A stretch of DNA of 35,953 bases from an uncultured Eggerthellaceae bacterium (GTDB lineage: Bacteria; Actinomycetota; Coriobacteriia; Coriobacteriales; Eggerthellaceae), in assembly GCA_905234635.1 (NCBI GenBank), contig CAJOJB010000043.1, forward strand, positions 1 through 35,953. The letters are read 5' to 3'. Shown here one piece after another: positions 26,284 to 35,815 of this stretch. Every line of letters begins with the position of its first letter. Within the stretch, counting starts at the first letter, position 1. The notes beneath the pieces are model-generated. The model worked only from the letters and a program-made list of their open reading frames with translations. It did no database searches and was not told the DNA's origin. The position numbers were made by a program, and so were the translations under genes.

Positions 26284-28004
26284 GACACATCACCCCCGTT
26301 CATGGCACGGGCAAGATCTACTAGCTTGCCCTGGGCGGCCAACAAGTCTTCGAGGCTTCCTTGTTCAACAATATGCCCGCCTTCCAGAACCAAAATGTGG
26401 TCCATAGCAGAAAGCCAGTGGAGGCGATGGGTGGCAAAAAAGACCAGCTTGCCTTCCATGAGGGGAAGCATGCGTTCTTTAAGTTCGAATTCAGTTTCAA
26501 TGTCGAGATGGGCCGTGGGTTCGTCAAAGAGAAGTATCTTGCGGGCAGGATCGAGCAAGGCGCGTGCAAAAGCAATGCGTTGCGCCTGGCCGCCAGAAAG
26601 CCCGCGGCCACCTTCGCCGATGATGGTATCTAATCCTTCGGGGAGTTCGGCAACCAGCTCATCCAAGCCGCAAACATCAACTGCTTGGGCAACAGTGGCT
26701 TCGTCTGCGTCGGGCGAATAGAAGCGGATGTTGTCGCGCAAGCTGGCATGGAAGATGTAAGGGTCCTGCGGGATGTAGAGCAACTGCCGCTGCCAGCTTT
26801 CCTGTTGCAGGCTTTGTGTTTGAACACCGTTAACTTCAATGCTGCCGCCGCTTGCCTGCGCGAAGCCGCCGAGCAGGTTAACCAGAGTTGATTTACCCGA
26901 GCCACTCGTGCCAACAATGCCAACTTTGGTAAAGCCTTGAGCGCTGAAGTTAATCTGCTCAAGTGCGCCGTCGTCTGTGCGGGCGTAGCTATAGTCCATA
27001 TCTTTAAAAGTGATGCGAGCCTTTTCGTCCCACGGCGCAATTTCAATTTCTTCATGCACTTCTTGTTTGGATGCAATCATGCGTGTGATATTAACGAGGG
27101 CATTTTTGCCGTCCAGGGACTCATGGAAGTCGCCCGCGAATTCACGAATGGGTTTGAAGAATTCAGGCGAAAGGACCAGCACCATAAGCGCAGGAAAGAG
27201 CACGATTGAGCCGCTAATCAGGCGAAAGCCCAGCATAATTGACACTGCTGCCACGCCTAAGGTGGCAAGAAGGTCGAGTACGGCACCTGAAAGCGTGGCC
27301 GTTTTCAGCGTATTAATAGTGGCAGTGCGGAAGTCTTCGCTCACCTTAAAAATGCGTTTTCCGTAGCTCTTGGACTGCCCAAAGACTGCAAGCGTTTCAA
27401 TGCCGCGCAGGGTATCGATAAAGTGATTTGAAAGGGAATTGTAGGTTTCATATTGTGCAGCAGCGCGTGCGCTTGCCTGGCGCCCGAGCATAATCATATA
27501 AAAGATGATGACGGGGTAAAACACCAGAAGGATAACGGCAGAAATCCAGTCAAGTCGCAGAGCCGCAATAAATACCGGCAGGGGAATAGCAACCACGCCA
27601 ATAATCTTGGGAAGGATAAGGGCAAGATAGGTTTCAACAAGGTCGACGCCTTCAAGGGCCGCCTGCGAAACAGCCGCAGTTCCATGAATGTTGACCAGAT
27701 TCGTTTTAGATCCGAATGCGCCTTCGAGCAATTCCTCACGCAGTTCGCTTGAGCGTTCGTGGGCAAAGCGGGCAAGGAAGTTGTCACGAATAAACAGGAG
27801 CAGCTGTCTGCCGAAGAAGCAAGCGGCAAAAATAGCTATGAGCATGAACTGGTCGGGTAGGGCGCCGCCCTCCCACAGGTTGGTAATGGCACGTGCCAGG
27901 CAGTAAGCTTGAGCAATGACACAGGCAGCTTCGGCAAGCGAAAAAAGGAGCAGAAGCCCCATGACCTTCCCCACTTTTGGTAGGGCGAATAAAGATCGAT
28001 CCAT
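26280..28004 (-). CDS. cydD: CydD-like ABC transporter
   Basis: TM domain plus GTSGSGKSTLVNLLGGFA, LSGGQAQRIAFARALLDPARKILLFDEPTAHLD; overlaps cydC start. Confidence 0.85.
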   Translation of the reverse strand: MDRSLFALPKVGKVMGLLLLFSLAEAACVIAQAYCLARAITNLWEGGALPDQFMLIAIFAACFFGRQLLLFIRDNFLARFAHERSSELREELLEGAFGSKTNLVNIHGTAAVSQAALEGVDLVETYLALILPKIIGVVAIPLPVFIAALRLDWISAVILLVFYPVIIFYMIMLGRQASARAAAQYETYNSLSNHFIDTLRGIETLAVFGQSKSYGKRIFKVSEDFRTATINTLKTATLSGAVLDLLATLGVAAVSIMLGFRLISGSIVLFPALMVLVLSPEFFKPIREFAGDFHESLDGKNALVNITRMIASKQEVHEEIEIAPWDEKARITFKDMDYSYARTDDGALEQINFSAQGFTKVGIVGTSGSGKSTLVNLLGGFAQASGGSIEVNGVQTQSLQQESWQRQLLYIPQDPYIFHASLRDNIRFYSPDADEATVAQAVDVCGLDELVAELPEGLDTIIGEGGRGLSGGQAQRIAFARALLDPARKILLFDEPTAHLDIETEFELKERMLPLMEGKLVFFATHRLHWLSAMDHILVLEGGHIVEQGSLEDLLAAQGKLVDLARAMNGGDVS

Positions 28005-28120
28005 CAATGCAAAAGCTCGTTTCGTTTGCTAATTACTGTCCAGTGAATTGTAAAAGAGCTCATATATGGCTTGTAAATCGCGCCCTTCATCTCACATTAC
28101 CTACTTGAAAGCACGGTAAC

Positions 28121-28143
28121 GCTACAGCGGGGGGTGTAGCACC
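28121..28143. other. GC-rich hairpin between upp and cydD
   Basis: GCGGGGG-gtgtagca-CCCCCGC; no U-tract on either side. Confidence 0.6.
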
Positions 28144-28186
28144 CCCGCGATGATTCGACATATTGTAAGAACCCAAGCTCTAGGTA

Positions 28187-28816
28187 CTACTTGGTGCCAA
28201 AAATGCGGTCACCCGCGTCGCCCAAGCCGGGCACGATATAGGCAGCTTCGTTAAGCTTTTCGTCGATAGCTGCGACATAGATATCGATGTCGGGATGTGC
28301 TTCCTGAACAGCCGCAACACCTTCAGGAGCAGCCACCAAATTCATAAGGCGAATCTTTGTGCAGCCACGTTTCTTCAGACTCGAAATGGCGTCGGCGGCG
28401 CTTCCGCCCGTAGCCAGCATGGGGTCGACCACGATAATCTCGGAGTTTTCAACGCCTTCGGGCATTTTGTAGTAATACTCAACGGGCTTGTGGGTTTCTT
28501 CGTCGCGGTACAAGCCAACATGGCCAACGTGGGCAAAGGGCATCAGTTCCAGCAGCCCGTCAACCATGCCAATACCAGCGCGCAAAATAGGTACGATGGT
28601 GAAGAAGTTTTCTTCCAACATAGGGAAGGTGCCTTCGCAAATGGGAGTTTCGATTTTTACCTGCTTGGTCGAAAAGTTTCGAGTCACTTCATAACCCATA
28701 AGCAGGGAAATTTCTTTCAGGAGCAGACGAAATTCCTGGGCCCTGGTGTCCTTCCTGCGCATGCGTGCAAGCTTGTCTGAAATGAGTGGATGATCTAAAA
28801 CGTGTACTTCAGCCAT
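28187..28816 (-). CDS. upp: Uracil phosphoribosyltransferase
   Basis: [79 protein letters not shown]. Confidence 0.96.
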   Translation of the reverse strand: MAEVHVLDHPLISDKLARMRRKDTRAQEFRLLLKEISLLMGYEVTRNFSTKQVKIETPICEGTFPMLEENFFTIVPILRAGIGMVDGLLELMPFAHVGHVGLYRDEETHKPVEYYYKMPEGVENSEIIVVDPMLATGGSAADAISSLKKRGCTKIRLMNLVAAPEGVAAVQEAHPDIDIYVAAIDEKLNEAAYIVPGLGDAGDRIFGTK

Positions 28817-28968
28817 AATGTTCGCCTTTCGTCTTGGAATTGCTCATGACTCCATTATAATCATCCAAAGAAAATCTTACGCCGCACGAAGACGAAAACA
28901 TTCTCTATTCGCAGTATCCCTGAACTTCGGAAGGTTTAAGGCATTTGTTCATCCGAAGGGGGATATAC

Positions 28969-30330
28969 ATGGCTTCAATTAATGATGTGCCAACCATGGG
29001 TGGCCAGGACGCTCCAGGTGCTGTTTATGATGCGCGCGAACTGGGCATTCCTAAGATGACCATCTTTGGTTTCCAGCATATGTTCGCGATGTTTGGTGCG
29101 ACTATTCTGGTACCAATTCTAACCGGCCTTTCAGTTTCTGCCACCTTGCTGTTTGCGGGCCTAGGTACTCTGCTTTTCCACTTCCTTACCAAGCGCAAAG
29201 TTCCTGCCTTCCTGGGTTCGTCCTTTGCGTTTTTGGCGGGCTATTTTGCCATCGCACCTAATGGGGAACCCGAATTGCTTCCCTACGCCTGCCTCGGCGT
29301 GGCATTTGCGGGTTTGCTGTATCTGCTGCTTTCGCTCCTCTTTAAAATTTTCGGTGCGAACCGCGTTATGCGTTTTTTCCCTCCCGTGGTTACTGGCCCC
29401 ATCGTTATTGCCATTGGTCTTATCCTGGCACCTTCGGCTATTAATAATTGCTCGACGAATTGGCTCGTGGCCATTATTGCTGTTGCCACCATTATCGTGT
29501 GCAACATCTGGGGCAAGGGCATGATCAAGATTATCCCTATCCTTATGGGCGTCATCGTTTCCTACTTTGCCGCCTTGTTGCTGGGTGAAGTTGACCTTTC
29601 TGGCGTGGCTACAGCTGCCTGGGTTGGCATGCCAATCGACTGGAATCGCACGGTATTTGGTCTTGCTGGTGGCATGGACTCTGGCTTGGCACTTACGGCC
29701 ATTATTACCATTATGCCTATCGCCTTGGCTTCGATGATTGAACACATCGGCGACATTTCCGCTATTAGTTCTACCACCAACCGTAACTTCATCGCCGAAC
29801 CTGGTTTGCACCGCACGCTTTTGGGCGACGGCCTGGCAACCATCGCGGCGTCTTTGTTTGGTGCTCCTGCCAACACGACCTATGGCGAAAACACGGGCGT
29901 GCTGGCGTTGACCAAGGTGTTCGACCCCCGCGTAGTTGAGTTGGCGGCTTGCTTTGCCATTCTGTTCAGCTTCTGCCCGAAGTTTGCGGCGCTTATTGGT
30001 TCCATGCCTGCCAGCGTAGTGGGCGGCGTATCCATTATTTTGTACGGCATGATTTCTGGCGTGGGCGTGCGCAACCTTATCGAAAACCAGGTTGACTTCG
30101 AAAAGAGCCGCAATGTAATTATCGCGGCTGTCATCCTGGGCTTGGCTATTGGTATTGCCTACAGCAGCTCAGGTGCTCTGGTTATTCCTGTGGGCGAAAC
30201 GGCGATTTCTCTGACTGGTTTGGCCGTGGGTGCGCTTATAGGCATTTTGCTTAACGCGTGGCTACCGGGGATGGACGAATACGTGGTTGAAAATACCGCG
30301 CCCAACTCATCCGAAGGATGGCCTTTATAG
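28969..30330 (+). CDS. uraA: Uracil/xanthine permease (NCS2 family, UraA-like)
   Basis: FGFQHMFAMFGATILVPILTGLSVSATLLFAGLGTLLFH; divergent from upp; NTTYGENTGVLALTKVFDPRV. Confidence 0.93.
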   Translation: MASINDVPTMGGQDAPGAVYDARELGIPKMTIFGFQHMFAMFGATILVPILTGLSVSATLLFAGLGTLLFHFLTKRKVPAFLGSSFAFLAGYFAIAPNGEPELLPYACLGVAFAGLLYLLLSLLFKIFGANRVMRFFPPVVTGPIVIAIGLILAPSAINNCSTNWLVAIIAVATIIVCNIWGKGMIKIIPILMGVIVSYFAALLLGEVDLSGVATAAWVGMPIDWNRTVFGLAGGMDSGLALTAIITIMPIALASMIEHIGDISAISSTTNRNFIAEPGLHRTLLGDGLATIAASLFGAPANTTYGENTGVLALTKVFDPRVVELAACFAILFSFCPKFAALIGSMPASVVGGVSIILYGMISGVGVRNLIENQVDFEKSRNVIIAAVILGLAIGIAYSSSGALVIPVGETAISLTGLAVGALIGILLNAWLPGMDEYVVENTAPNSSEGWPL

Positions 30331-30334
30331 TTCC

Positions 30335-30352
30335 GTCTGCCTGTCGGCAGAC
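30335..30352. other. Perfect 7-bp stem hairpin downstream of uraA
   Basis: GTCTGCC-TGTC-GGCAGAC. Confidence 0.6.
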
Positions 30353-30372
30353 AGAATGAATCGATGCTGCGT

Positions 30373-30468
30373 AACGATTATGCGCCCCATCTTGCCCCTT
30401 GTTTTGCTTCTCGTGTAGCGAAGTACACTTCGGCGCAAAGGCGGGGCAATCTAAGGCGTATAATCGTT
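30373..30468. repeat. 96-bp imperfect palindromic multi-hairpin element
   Basis: AACGATTATGCGCC / GGCGTATAATCGTT (1 mismatch), inner TTGCCCC/GGGGCAA, apex CGAAGT-AC-ACTTCG. Confidence 0.8.
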
Positions 30469-30510
30469 CCTCGCTGACTTTTAGAAAACCTATGGCATAA
30501 GGATTAATCG

Positions 30511-31179
30511 TTGGATTTTAATGCAATGGCGGAATACTTGCCCCTGTACGTGCAGGCCTTTTGGCTCACGCTGCGTATTGGCGTGGTAGGCATTCTGGGC
30601 TCGATTCTTATTGGGCTTATTGTTGCCATGGTAGTGCACTTTAAAGTGCCGGTGCTCAAGCAAATTGCAGGCGCCTATGTGGAACTGTTCCGCAATACGC
30701 CGCTTCTTATCCAACTCTTCTTTATGTACTTTGCCCTCCCACGTATTGGGGTGCCCATTACGGCTGAAGCCTGCGGCATGCTGGGGCTTGCTCTGCTCGG
30801 TGGTGCCTACATGGCCGAAAGCTTCCGCAGTGGTTTGGAAGCAGTCGAGACTATTCAGTTCGAAAGTGCGCTTGCCCTTGGCATGACGCGCGCCCAGCTT
30901 ATGCGCCATGTGGTTTTGCCGCAAGCGGTTACGCTTTCCATTCAGTCCTTTGTGGCAAACATTATCTTCCTGTTGAAAGAAACGAGCGTCTTTTCCGCTA
31001 TCAGCCTGATGGACTTGATGTTTGTGGCCAAAGACCTTATCGGTCTCTACTACAAAACGACCGAATGCCTGGTGCTGTTGGTTATTTTCTATCTCATCAT
31101 GATTCTGCCCGTATCCATTCTGGGCACCTATATCGAAAGGAGGTTGCGCCATGGATCTTTTGGGCCTGCTGGGGCTTGA
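30511..31179 (+). CDS. Amino-acid ABC transporter permease (HisMQ/GlnP family)
   Basis: VAMVVHFKVPVLKQIAGAYVELFRNTPLLIQLFFMYFALP; ALALGMTRAQLMRHVVLPQAVTLSIQ; TTG start with AAGGA upstream. Confidence 0.92.
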   Translation: MDFNAMAEYLPLYVQAFWLTLRIGVVGILGSILIGLIVAMVVHFKVPVLKQIAGAYVELFRNTPLLIQLFFMYFALPRIGVPITAEACGMLGLALLGGAYMAESFRSGLEAVETIQFESALALGMTRAQLMRHVVLPQAVTLSIQSFVANIIFLLKETSVFSAISLMDLMFVAKDLIGLYYKTTECLVLLVIFYLIMILPVSILGTYIERRLRHGSFGPAGA

Positions 31180-31837
31180 TGTTTTGTTCAAAGGAACCAA
31201 TGCGCTGCGCCTCCTGGGTGGCCTGTGGGTGGCGGTGCGCATTAGCCTGATTTCGGTTGCTTTCAGCATTGTGGGCGGCCTGCTGTTCGGCATTTTTATG
31301 ACCTGGAAAAATCCGGTAGCCAAGATTATTTCGCGCCTCTACCTAGAAATCGTGCGCATTATGCCGCAGCTGGTGCTGCTCTTCATCGTGTTCTTTGGTG
31401 GCACCCGCGCGCTGGGCTTAAACATCGATGCCGAACTTGCAGCCGTTATTGTTTTTAGCTTCTGGGGTATTGGTGAAATGGGTGACTTGGTACGTGGCGC
31501 GCTCGAAAGTATTCCCAAGCATCAGTACGAAGCGGCCGAAGCGCTGGGCCTCAACCGCGCGCAAATGTATAGGCACGTGGTCATTCCGCTGGCGGTGCGC
31601 AGGCTTATTCCTATGTCCATTAATTTGGTCACGCGCATGATTAAAACGACCAGCCTTATTATGATGATAGGTGTGGTCGAAGTCATGAAGGTCGGTCAGC
31701 AGATAATCGAAGCAAACCGTATGACCAGCCCCAACGCGGTGTTTGGAATTTACGGCATTATTTTCTTGTTATACTTTTTGGCGTGTTGGCCCATTTCTAA
31801 GCTGGGCGAGCATTTGGAAAGGCGGTGGGCAGCGTAA
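31151..31837 (+). CDS. Amino-acid ABC transporter permease (second subunit)
   Basis: LYLEIVRIMPQLVLLFIVFFG; ALGLNRAQMYRHVVIPLAVRRLIP; overlaps the first permease. Confidence 0.92.
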   Translation: MDLLGLLGLDVLFKGTNALRLLGGLWVAVRISLISVAFSIVGGLLFGIFMTWKNPVAKIISRLYLEIVRIMPQLVLLFIVFFGGTRALGLNIDAELAAVIVFSFWGIGEMGDLVRGALESIPKHQYEAAEALGLNRAQMYRHVVIPLAVRRLIPMSINLVTRMIKTTSLIMMIGVVEVMKVGQQIIEANRMTSPNAVFGIYGIIFLLYFLACWPISKLGEHLERRWAA

Positions 31838-32581
31838 ATGGCCGAAGGCGAACTGCACATTGAACACTTGCATAAGGCGTACGGCGACCATGTCGTGCTT
31901 GACGACATCAACCTGGTGGTTCAGCCGGGCGAAGTGGTCGTGGTAATTGGGCCTTCGGGCTGTGGTAAGTCCACGATGCTGCGCTGCATTAACGGCCTTG
32001 AGCAAATTCAGGGCGGGCGCATTCTGCTCGACGGGGAAGTGGTGGACGGAACTTCTAAGGACATTGCGTCCCTGCGTGCCAAGTTGGGCATGGTGTTCCA
32101 AAGCTACGAATTGTTCCCCCATAAAACCGTGCTTGAAAACGTTACCCTGGCGCCTATCGTGGTGCAAAAGCGCCCCAAGGAAGAAGTCGAAGCTGAAGCC
32201 ATGGCTTTGCTTGAACGTGTTGGCCTGGCCGAACGTGCCAAGGACTTCCCGCGTCAGCTTTCGGGTGGTCAGAAGCAGCGCGTGGCTATTGCGCGTGCGC
32301 TTGCCATGAAGCCCGAAATCCTTCTGCTCGACGAAATTACGGCTGCCCTCGACCCCGAAATGGTCCACGAAGTGCTCGACGTTATCCTGGGTCTTGTACG
32401 TGAAGGCAAGACTATGATTATCGTTACGCACGAAATGAGCTTTGCGCGCGCCGTGGCCGACCGCATTATCTTTATCGATGAAGGTGCCATTGTGGAAGAG
32501 GCTGCGCCCGCGGACTTCTTCGATCATCCCGCCACCGAGCGCGCCCAGAAATTCCTGCGCACCTTCGAATACGAAAAGTAA
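31838..32581 (+). CDS. Polar amino-acid ABC transporter ATP-binding protein (GlnQ-like)
   Basis: VVVIGPSGCGKSTMLRCINGLEQ; LSGGQKQRVAIARALAMKPEILLLDEITAALDPEMVHEVL. Confidence 0.95.
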   Translation: MAEGELHIEHLHKAYGDHVVLDDINLVVQPGEVVVVIGPSGCGKSTMLRCINGLEQIQGGRILLDGEVVDGTSKDIASLRAKLGMVFQSYELFPHKTVLENVTLAPIVVQKRPKEEVEAEAMALLERVGLAERAKDFPRQLSGGQKQRVAIARALAMKPEILLLDEITAALDPEMVHEVLDVILGLVREGKTMIIVTHEMSFARAVADRIIFIDEGAIVEEAAPADFFDHPATERAQKFLRTFEYEK

Positions 32582-32636
32582 TTTATTTTGCTAGTTAAAT
32601 CTCGCTGACACTCCGACAACCTAGTACAGCGTAAAG

Positions 32637-33608
32637 CTAAGCAGCAAGATAGTATTTACATTCGGCTGTACCATGCCGCAGAACAATATGGTGCAGTCTT
32701 TTCATGCCTTGCGCAGCAAGATATTTTCTTGGTATGCAGAGCTTCTTGGCTAGAGCGGGGTTGGCTTCGGCAAATTCGCTAAATGCAATAGTGGTATCGT
32801 AGACAAAGTTATAGTAGTCGTCTTTTGCACCTTCGATGCCTGCCCATATACGGCCCTGAAGCAACCTTTCAATAACAAGCAAGGCATAAAGCGGCTTAGT
32901 AGGGTCTTTTTTTTCGAATCCATATATACCCTTAGGAACAATCGGAGCCTGTGGACGAACAATAAAAGGTTCGAAATGTGCACATGCATTTCGAATAAGG
33001 GCGATATAACGCGCCCAATTACGCAAACAGCGATTGTTTACCGAAAAAGAATCCGATACGCACTGCACTACTTCTTTTGAGCGAACATTATTAAGCAGGC
33101 GAGAGACAGCTCCTAATGTTGCGTATTCAAGGCTAACCCAAGTGCTTGCTGGCACGCTAGATGTATTTGTCCGCCATTTCTTTTGTCGTTCTAATTCGCG
33201 TTGAATTGAGAAAAGTCCTTGTTTATGTTCCCTTTTGTGTTTAAAGTTTTCTGGATTATATAGCCCATTGTCCCCATGTACTGCTTGAATGCCATAAGCA
33301 AAACGAGTTTTTACTTGATGTTCAATAAGGCCTATTTCATTGAGAATGAGATTTGACATTTCCCTTTCTAGGGTAATAAGGAGTTCAAGCTCGGAGATGC
33401 TGTGGCCACCACGAATACGTGTTTTCCTTAAAAATAAAAGATAGGGAACAATATGCTGGTATCCAATACTGATAAACAGCCGGTATGCAACATCCTTATC
33501 GTCGTTATATATTTTCCAATGCTTAATTAAACTGAGGAAATCGAAAAATAAGACCGGGGAATTGCCACTTCTTTGAGAGGTGCCCCCGGTACTGTCGCTA
33601 GCAATCAT
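32637..33608 (-). CDS. Abi-family protein (Abi_2/AbiD-F-like, RNxxAH motif)
   Basis: GNSPVLFFDFLSLIKHWKIYNDDKDVAYRLFISIGYQHIVPYL; NRCLRNWARYIALIRNACAHFEPFIVRPQAP; GGAAG upstream of ATG. Confidence 0.8.
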   Translation of the reverse strand: MIASDSTGGTSQRSGNSPVLFFDFLSLIKHWKIYNDDKDVAYRLFISIGYQHIVPYLLFLRKTRIRGGHSISELELLITLEREMSNLILNEIGLIEHQVKTRFAYGIQAVHGDNGLYNPENFKHKREHKQGLFSIQRELERQKKWRTNTSSVPASTWVSLEYATLGAVSRLLNNVRSKEVVQCVSDSFSVNNRCLRNWARYIALIRNACAHFEPFIVRPQAPIVPKGIYGFEKKDPTKPLYALLVIERLLQGRIWAGIEGAKDDYYNFVYDTTIAFSEFAEANPALAKKLCIPRKYLAAQGMKRLHHIVLRHGTAECKYYLAA

Positions 33609-34051
33609 AGCACATCTTCCACTTCTGTCAATAGGTGTTTACCTGGTATTTTAGTACATATATTCGCTATTTTAGTATTCGTGTATGAATCTCTGTAATA
33701 TCATCATACAAATGTTTGTTTCCTGCCTAAGTGGTGCCGCTGTGCCATCAGAAAATAATATATGCATTTCTAACTCTGATGAAGCATGTTCCTGTGTTAA
33801 AGAATACTTGGTGCCAGCAGGGAGACTTATACCAGCTATTGTCGAAGTAAACAGAGTAACTGAAGAAGGTTTTCAAGGGCACAGCCAGTAGATGCAGGGA
33901 CGCACACGGCAACCGTATTATGCTATCTCATTCGACACGATGGAACCATGTATGACGAGGGTATTCAATATAGAGCTAGATACAGAGGTCATACGGTAAG
34001 CTTCTCGTATATAATGGTGCGCGTTACTTTATTACGATAGAGGAGTGCAGT

Positions 34052-34903
34052 ATGTTTAAGAAACTCATGGTCATGGTGGCCGCGGTGGTGCTAGCCCTTG
34101 GTGCACTAGCTGGTTGCGGTGGCGGAAACCAGGGTGGTGCAGCAGGCGGCAGTGGCGGAGCTATCTTTCGTACGCTTGATGAAATTAAGGAAAGCGGCAC
34201 GCTGGTCGTGGGTGCATTCAGCGACAAGAATCCCTTTGGCTATGTTGACGAAAACGGCAACTATGCTGGTTACGATATCGAACTGGCAGAGCGCCTGGCC
34301 CAAGACCTGGGTGTAGAAATCGAATACGTATCCACCGAAGCGGCCAACCGCGTGGAATACCTGGAAACCAGCAAGGTGGATATTATCCTAGCAAACTTCA
34401 CCGTAACGCCTGAACGTGCGGAAGCGGTTGACTTTGCTTCGCCTTATATGAATGTAGCTTTGGGCGTGGTCAGCCACGACGACAATGTGATTACCAATCT
34501 TTCCCAGATTGGTGCCGACGACGAAGTTATTGTTATTACGGGCACGACCGCAGAAACCTATCTGACGGAAAACAACCCTGAAATCAAACTGCAGAAGTAC
34601 GACACCTATGCTTCTGCCAAGACTGCTTTTGAAAACAAGAACGGCGTTGCCTGGGCAAACGACAACACGGAAGTTATCGCTTTTGCCAACGAGGGGAGTG
34701 GCTACACCGTAGGTATTGAAGAGCTGGGCAGCTTGGACACTATCGCGCCGGCTGTTTCCAAGGGCAACACTACGCTGCTCGAGTGGGTGAACGAAGACAT
34801 GCATAAGCTGGGTCAGGAGAAATTCTTCCATGCGGCTTATGAAAAAACGCTGCTTGACGTGTACGGTGCCGACTACGAAGACACCCTCGTCGTCGAACCG
34901 TAA
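34052..34903 (+). CDS. Amino-acid ABC transporter substrate-binding lipoprotein
   Basis: Lipobox LGALAGCGGG; ESGTLVVGAFSDKNPFGYVDENGNYAGYDIELAERLAQDLG; TATAAT at 34010-34015 suggests its own promoter. Confidence 0.95.
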   Translation: MFKKLMVMVAAVVLALGALAGCGGGNQGGAAGGSGGAIFRTLDEIKESGTLVVGAFSDKNPFGYVDENGNYAGYDIELAERLAQDLGVEIEYVSTEAANRVEYLETSKVDIILANFTVTPERAEAVDFASPYMNVALGVVSHDDNVITNLSQIGADDEVIVITGTTAETYLTENNPEIKLQKYDTYASAKTAFENKNGVAWANDNTEVIAFANEGSGYTVGIEELGSLDTIAPAVSKGNTTLLEWVNEDMHKLGQEKFFHAAYEKTLLDVYGADYEDTLVVEP

Positions 34904-34916
34904 GCTTGAGGAACGC

Positions 34917-34948
34917 AAGCCCCTACGTATGGTGGGGCTTGTTTTTTG
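34917..34948 (+). terminator. Rho-independent terminator
   Basis: AAGCCCC-loop-GGGGCTTGTTTTTT. Confidence 0.85.
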
Positions 34949-34990
34949 CTTTTCCTTATATATAATAGTAATATATTAGAAAGCTTAAGC

Positions 34991-35452
34991 ATGGGTTCAA
35001 ACGTTTCCATATATTTGAGTGAGAAGGCATTGCGTGCCTTGGACCATGCCGTCGAACTGCAAGCTACACAAGATCGGGCAGAAGGTCTTACTGGCAGAAA
35101 AGTAGCGAACCGTTCGCAGGTAATTGAGCAGCTTATTGAAAATGCTTTGGTTGAAAGTGGAGCATTGCCACAAAAAGAAATTGAGTATTACGTTGTCAAG
35201 CTCGCAAAAGAATACGGTGCTGCAAAAGTGTCATTATTCGGCTCTTATGCGCGCGGAGATGCCGACGCTTCTTCCGATGTCGATATTTTGCTTGATAAAG
35301 GCGAGATAAAAGGTCTTCGGGTCTTAGACTTTCAGGAAGAACTTTCCAAAAAGCTTGGCCGCAAAGTGGACGTGGTAACAACAGCAGGGGCTTCCGAGCG
35401 CTTCCTGTCTCAAATAGCAAAAGACGAAGTGGTGCTTTATGAAGCAGGATGA
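34991..35452 (+). CDS. MNT-type nucleotidyltransferase antitoxin with N-terminal RHH-like domain
   Basis: N-terminus SNVSIYLSEKALRALDHAVEL...NRSQVIEQLIENAL (RHH-like); C-terminus VSLFGSYARGDADASSDVDILLDKG (nucleotidyltransferase motif). Confidence 0.82.
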   Translation: MGSNVSIYLSEKALRALDHAVELQATQDRAEGLTGRKVANRSQVIEQLIENALVESGALPQKEIEYYVVKLAKEYGAAKVSLFGSYARGDADASSDVDILLDKGEIKGLRVLDFQEELSKKLGRKVDVVTTAGASERFLSQIAKDEVVLYEAG

Positions 35453-35789
35453 GCGCGATATTGAACAGCTTCATCTTATGTTGCGATATTGCGAGCGCCT
35501 TGCTGTAGCTAAGGTGCGTTTCGGCGATTCGTTCGAAGCTTTTTCATCTGACATTCCTTTTCAAGATAGTTGTAGCCTGTGTCTTATCCAGATTGGTGAA
35601 GCGGTCAAACGTCTGTCGGAAGATTTTCGTAACGCTCATCCCGAAATAGATTGGTCACGCATTTACGGCATGCGCTGTCACCTAGTGCACGGCTACGAAA
35701 TGTTTGATGCCGAAATAGTTTGGGATGCTATTCAGACCTATATCCCGCCCCTTCAGGCCTTTTGCGAAGAGCGAATTGGGAATGAATAA
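35439..35789 (+). CDS. HEPN (DUF86/HepT-like) toxin
   Basis: FQDSCSLCLIQIGEAVKRLSEDFRNAHPEIDWSRIYGMRCHLVHGYEMFDAEIVWDAI; overlaps the MNT gene by 14 nt. Confidence 0.88.
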   Translation: MKQDERDIEQLHLMLRYCERLAVAKVRFGDSFEAFSSDIPFQDSCSLCLIQIGEAVKRLSEDFRNAHPEIDWSRIYGMRCHLVHGYEMFDAEIVWDAIQTYIPPLQAFCEERIGNE

Positions 35790-35815
35790 TATAGATACCT
35801 AGATTGATATGTAAC

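Noticed and set aside
33685-33891. 68-aa plus-strand ORF between Abi and the binding protein
   Set aside because: No clear ribosome binding site or recognisable domain; cannot be supported from sequence alone.
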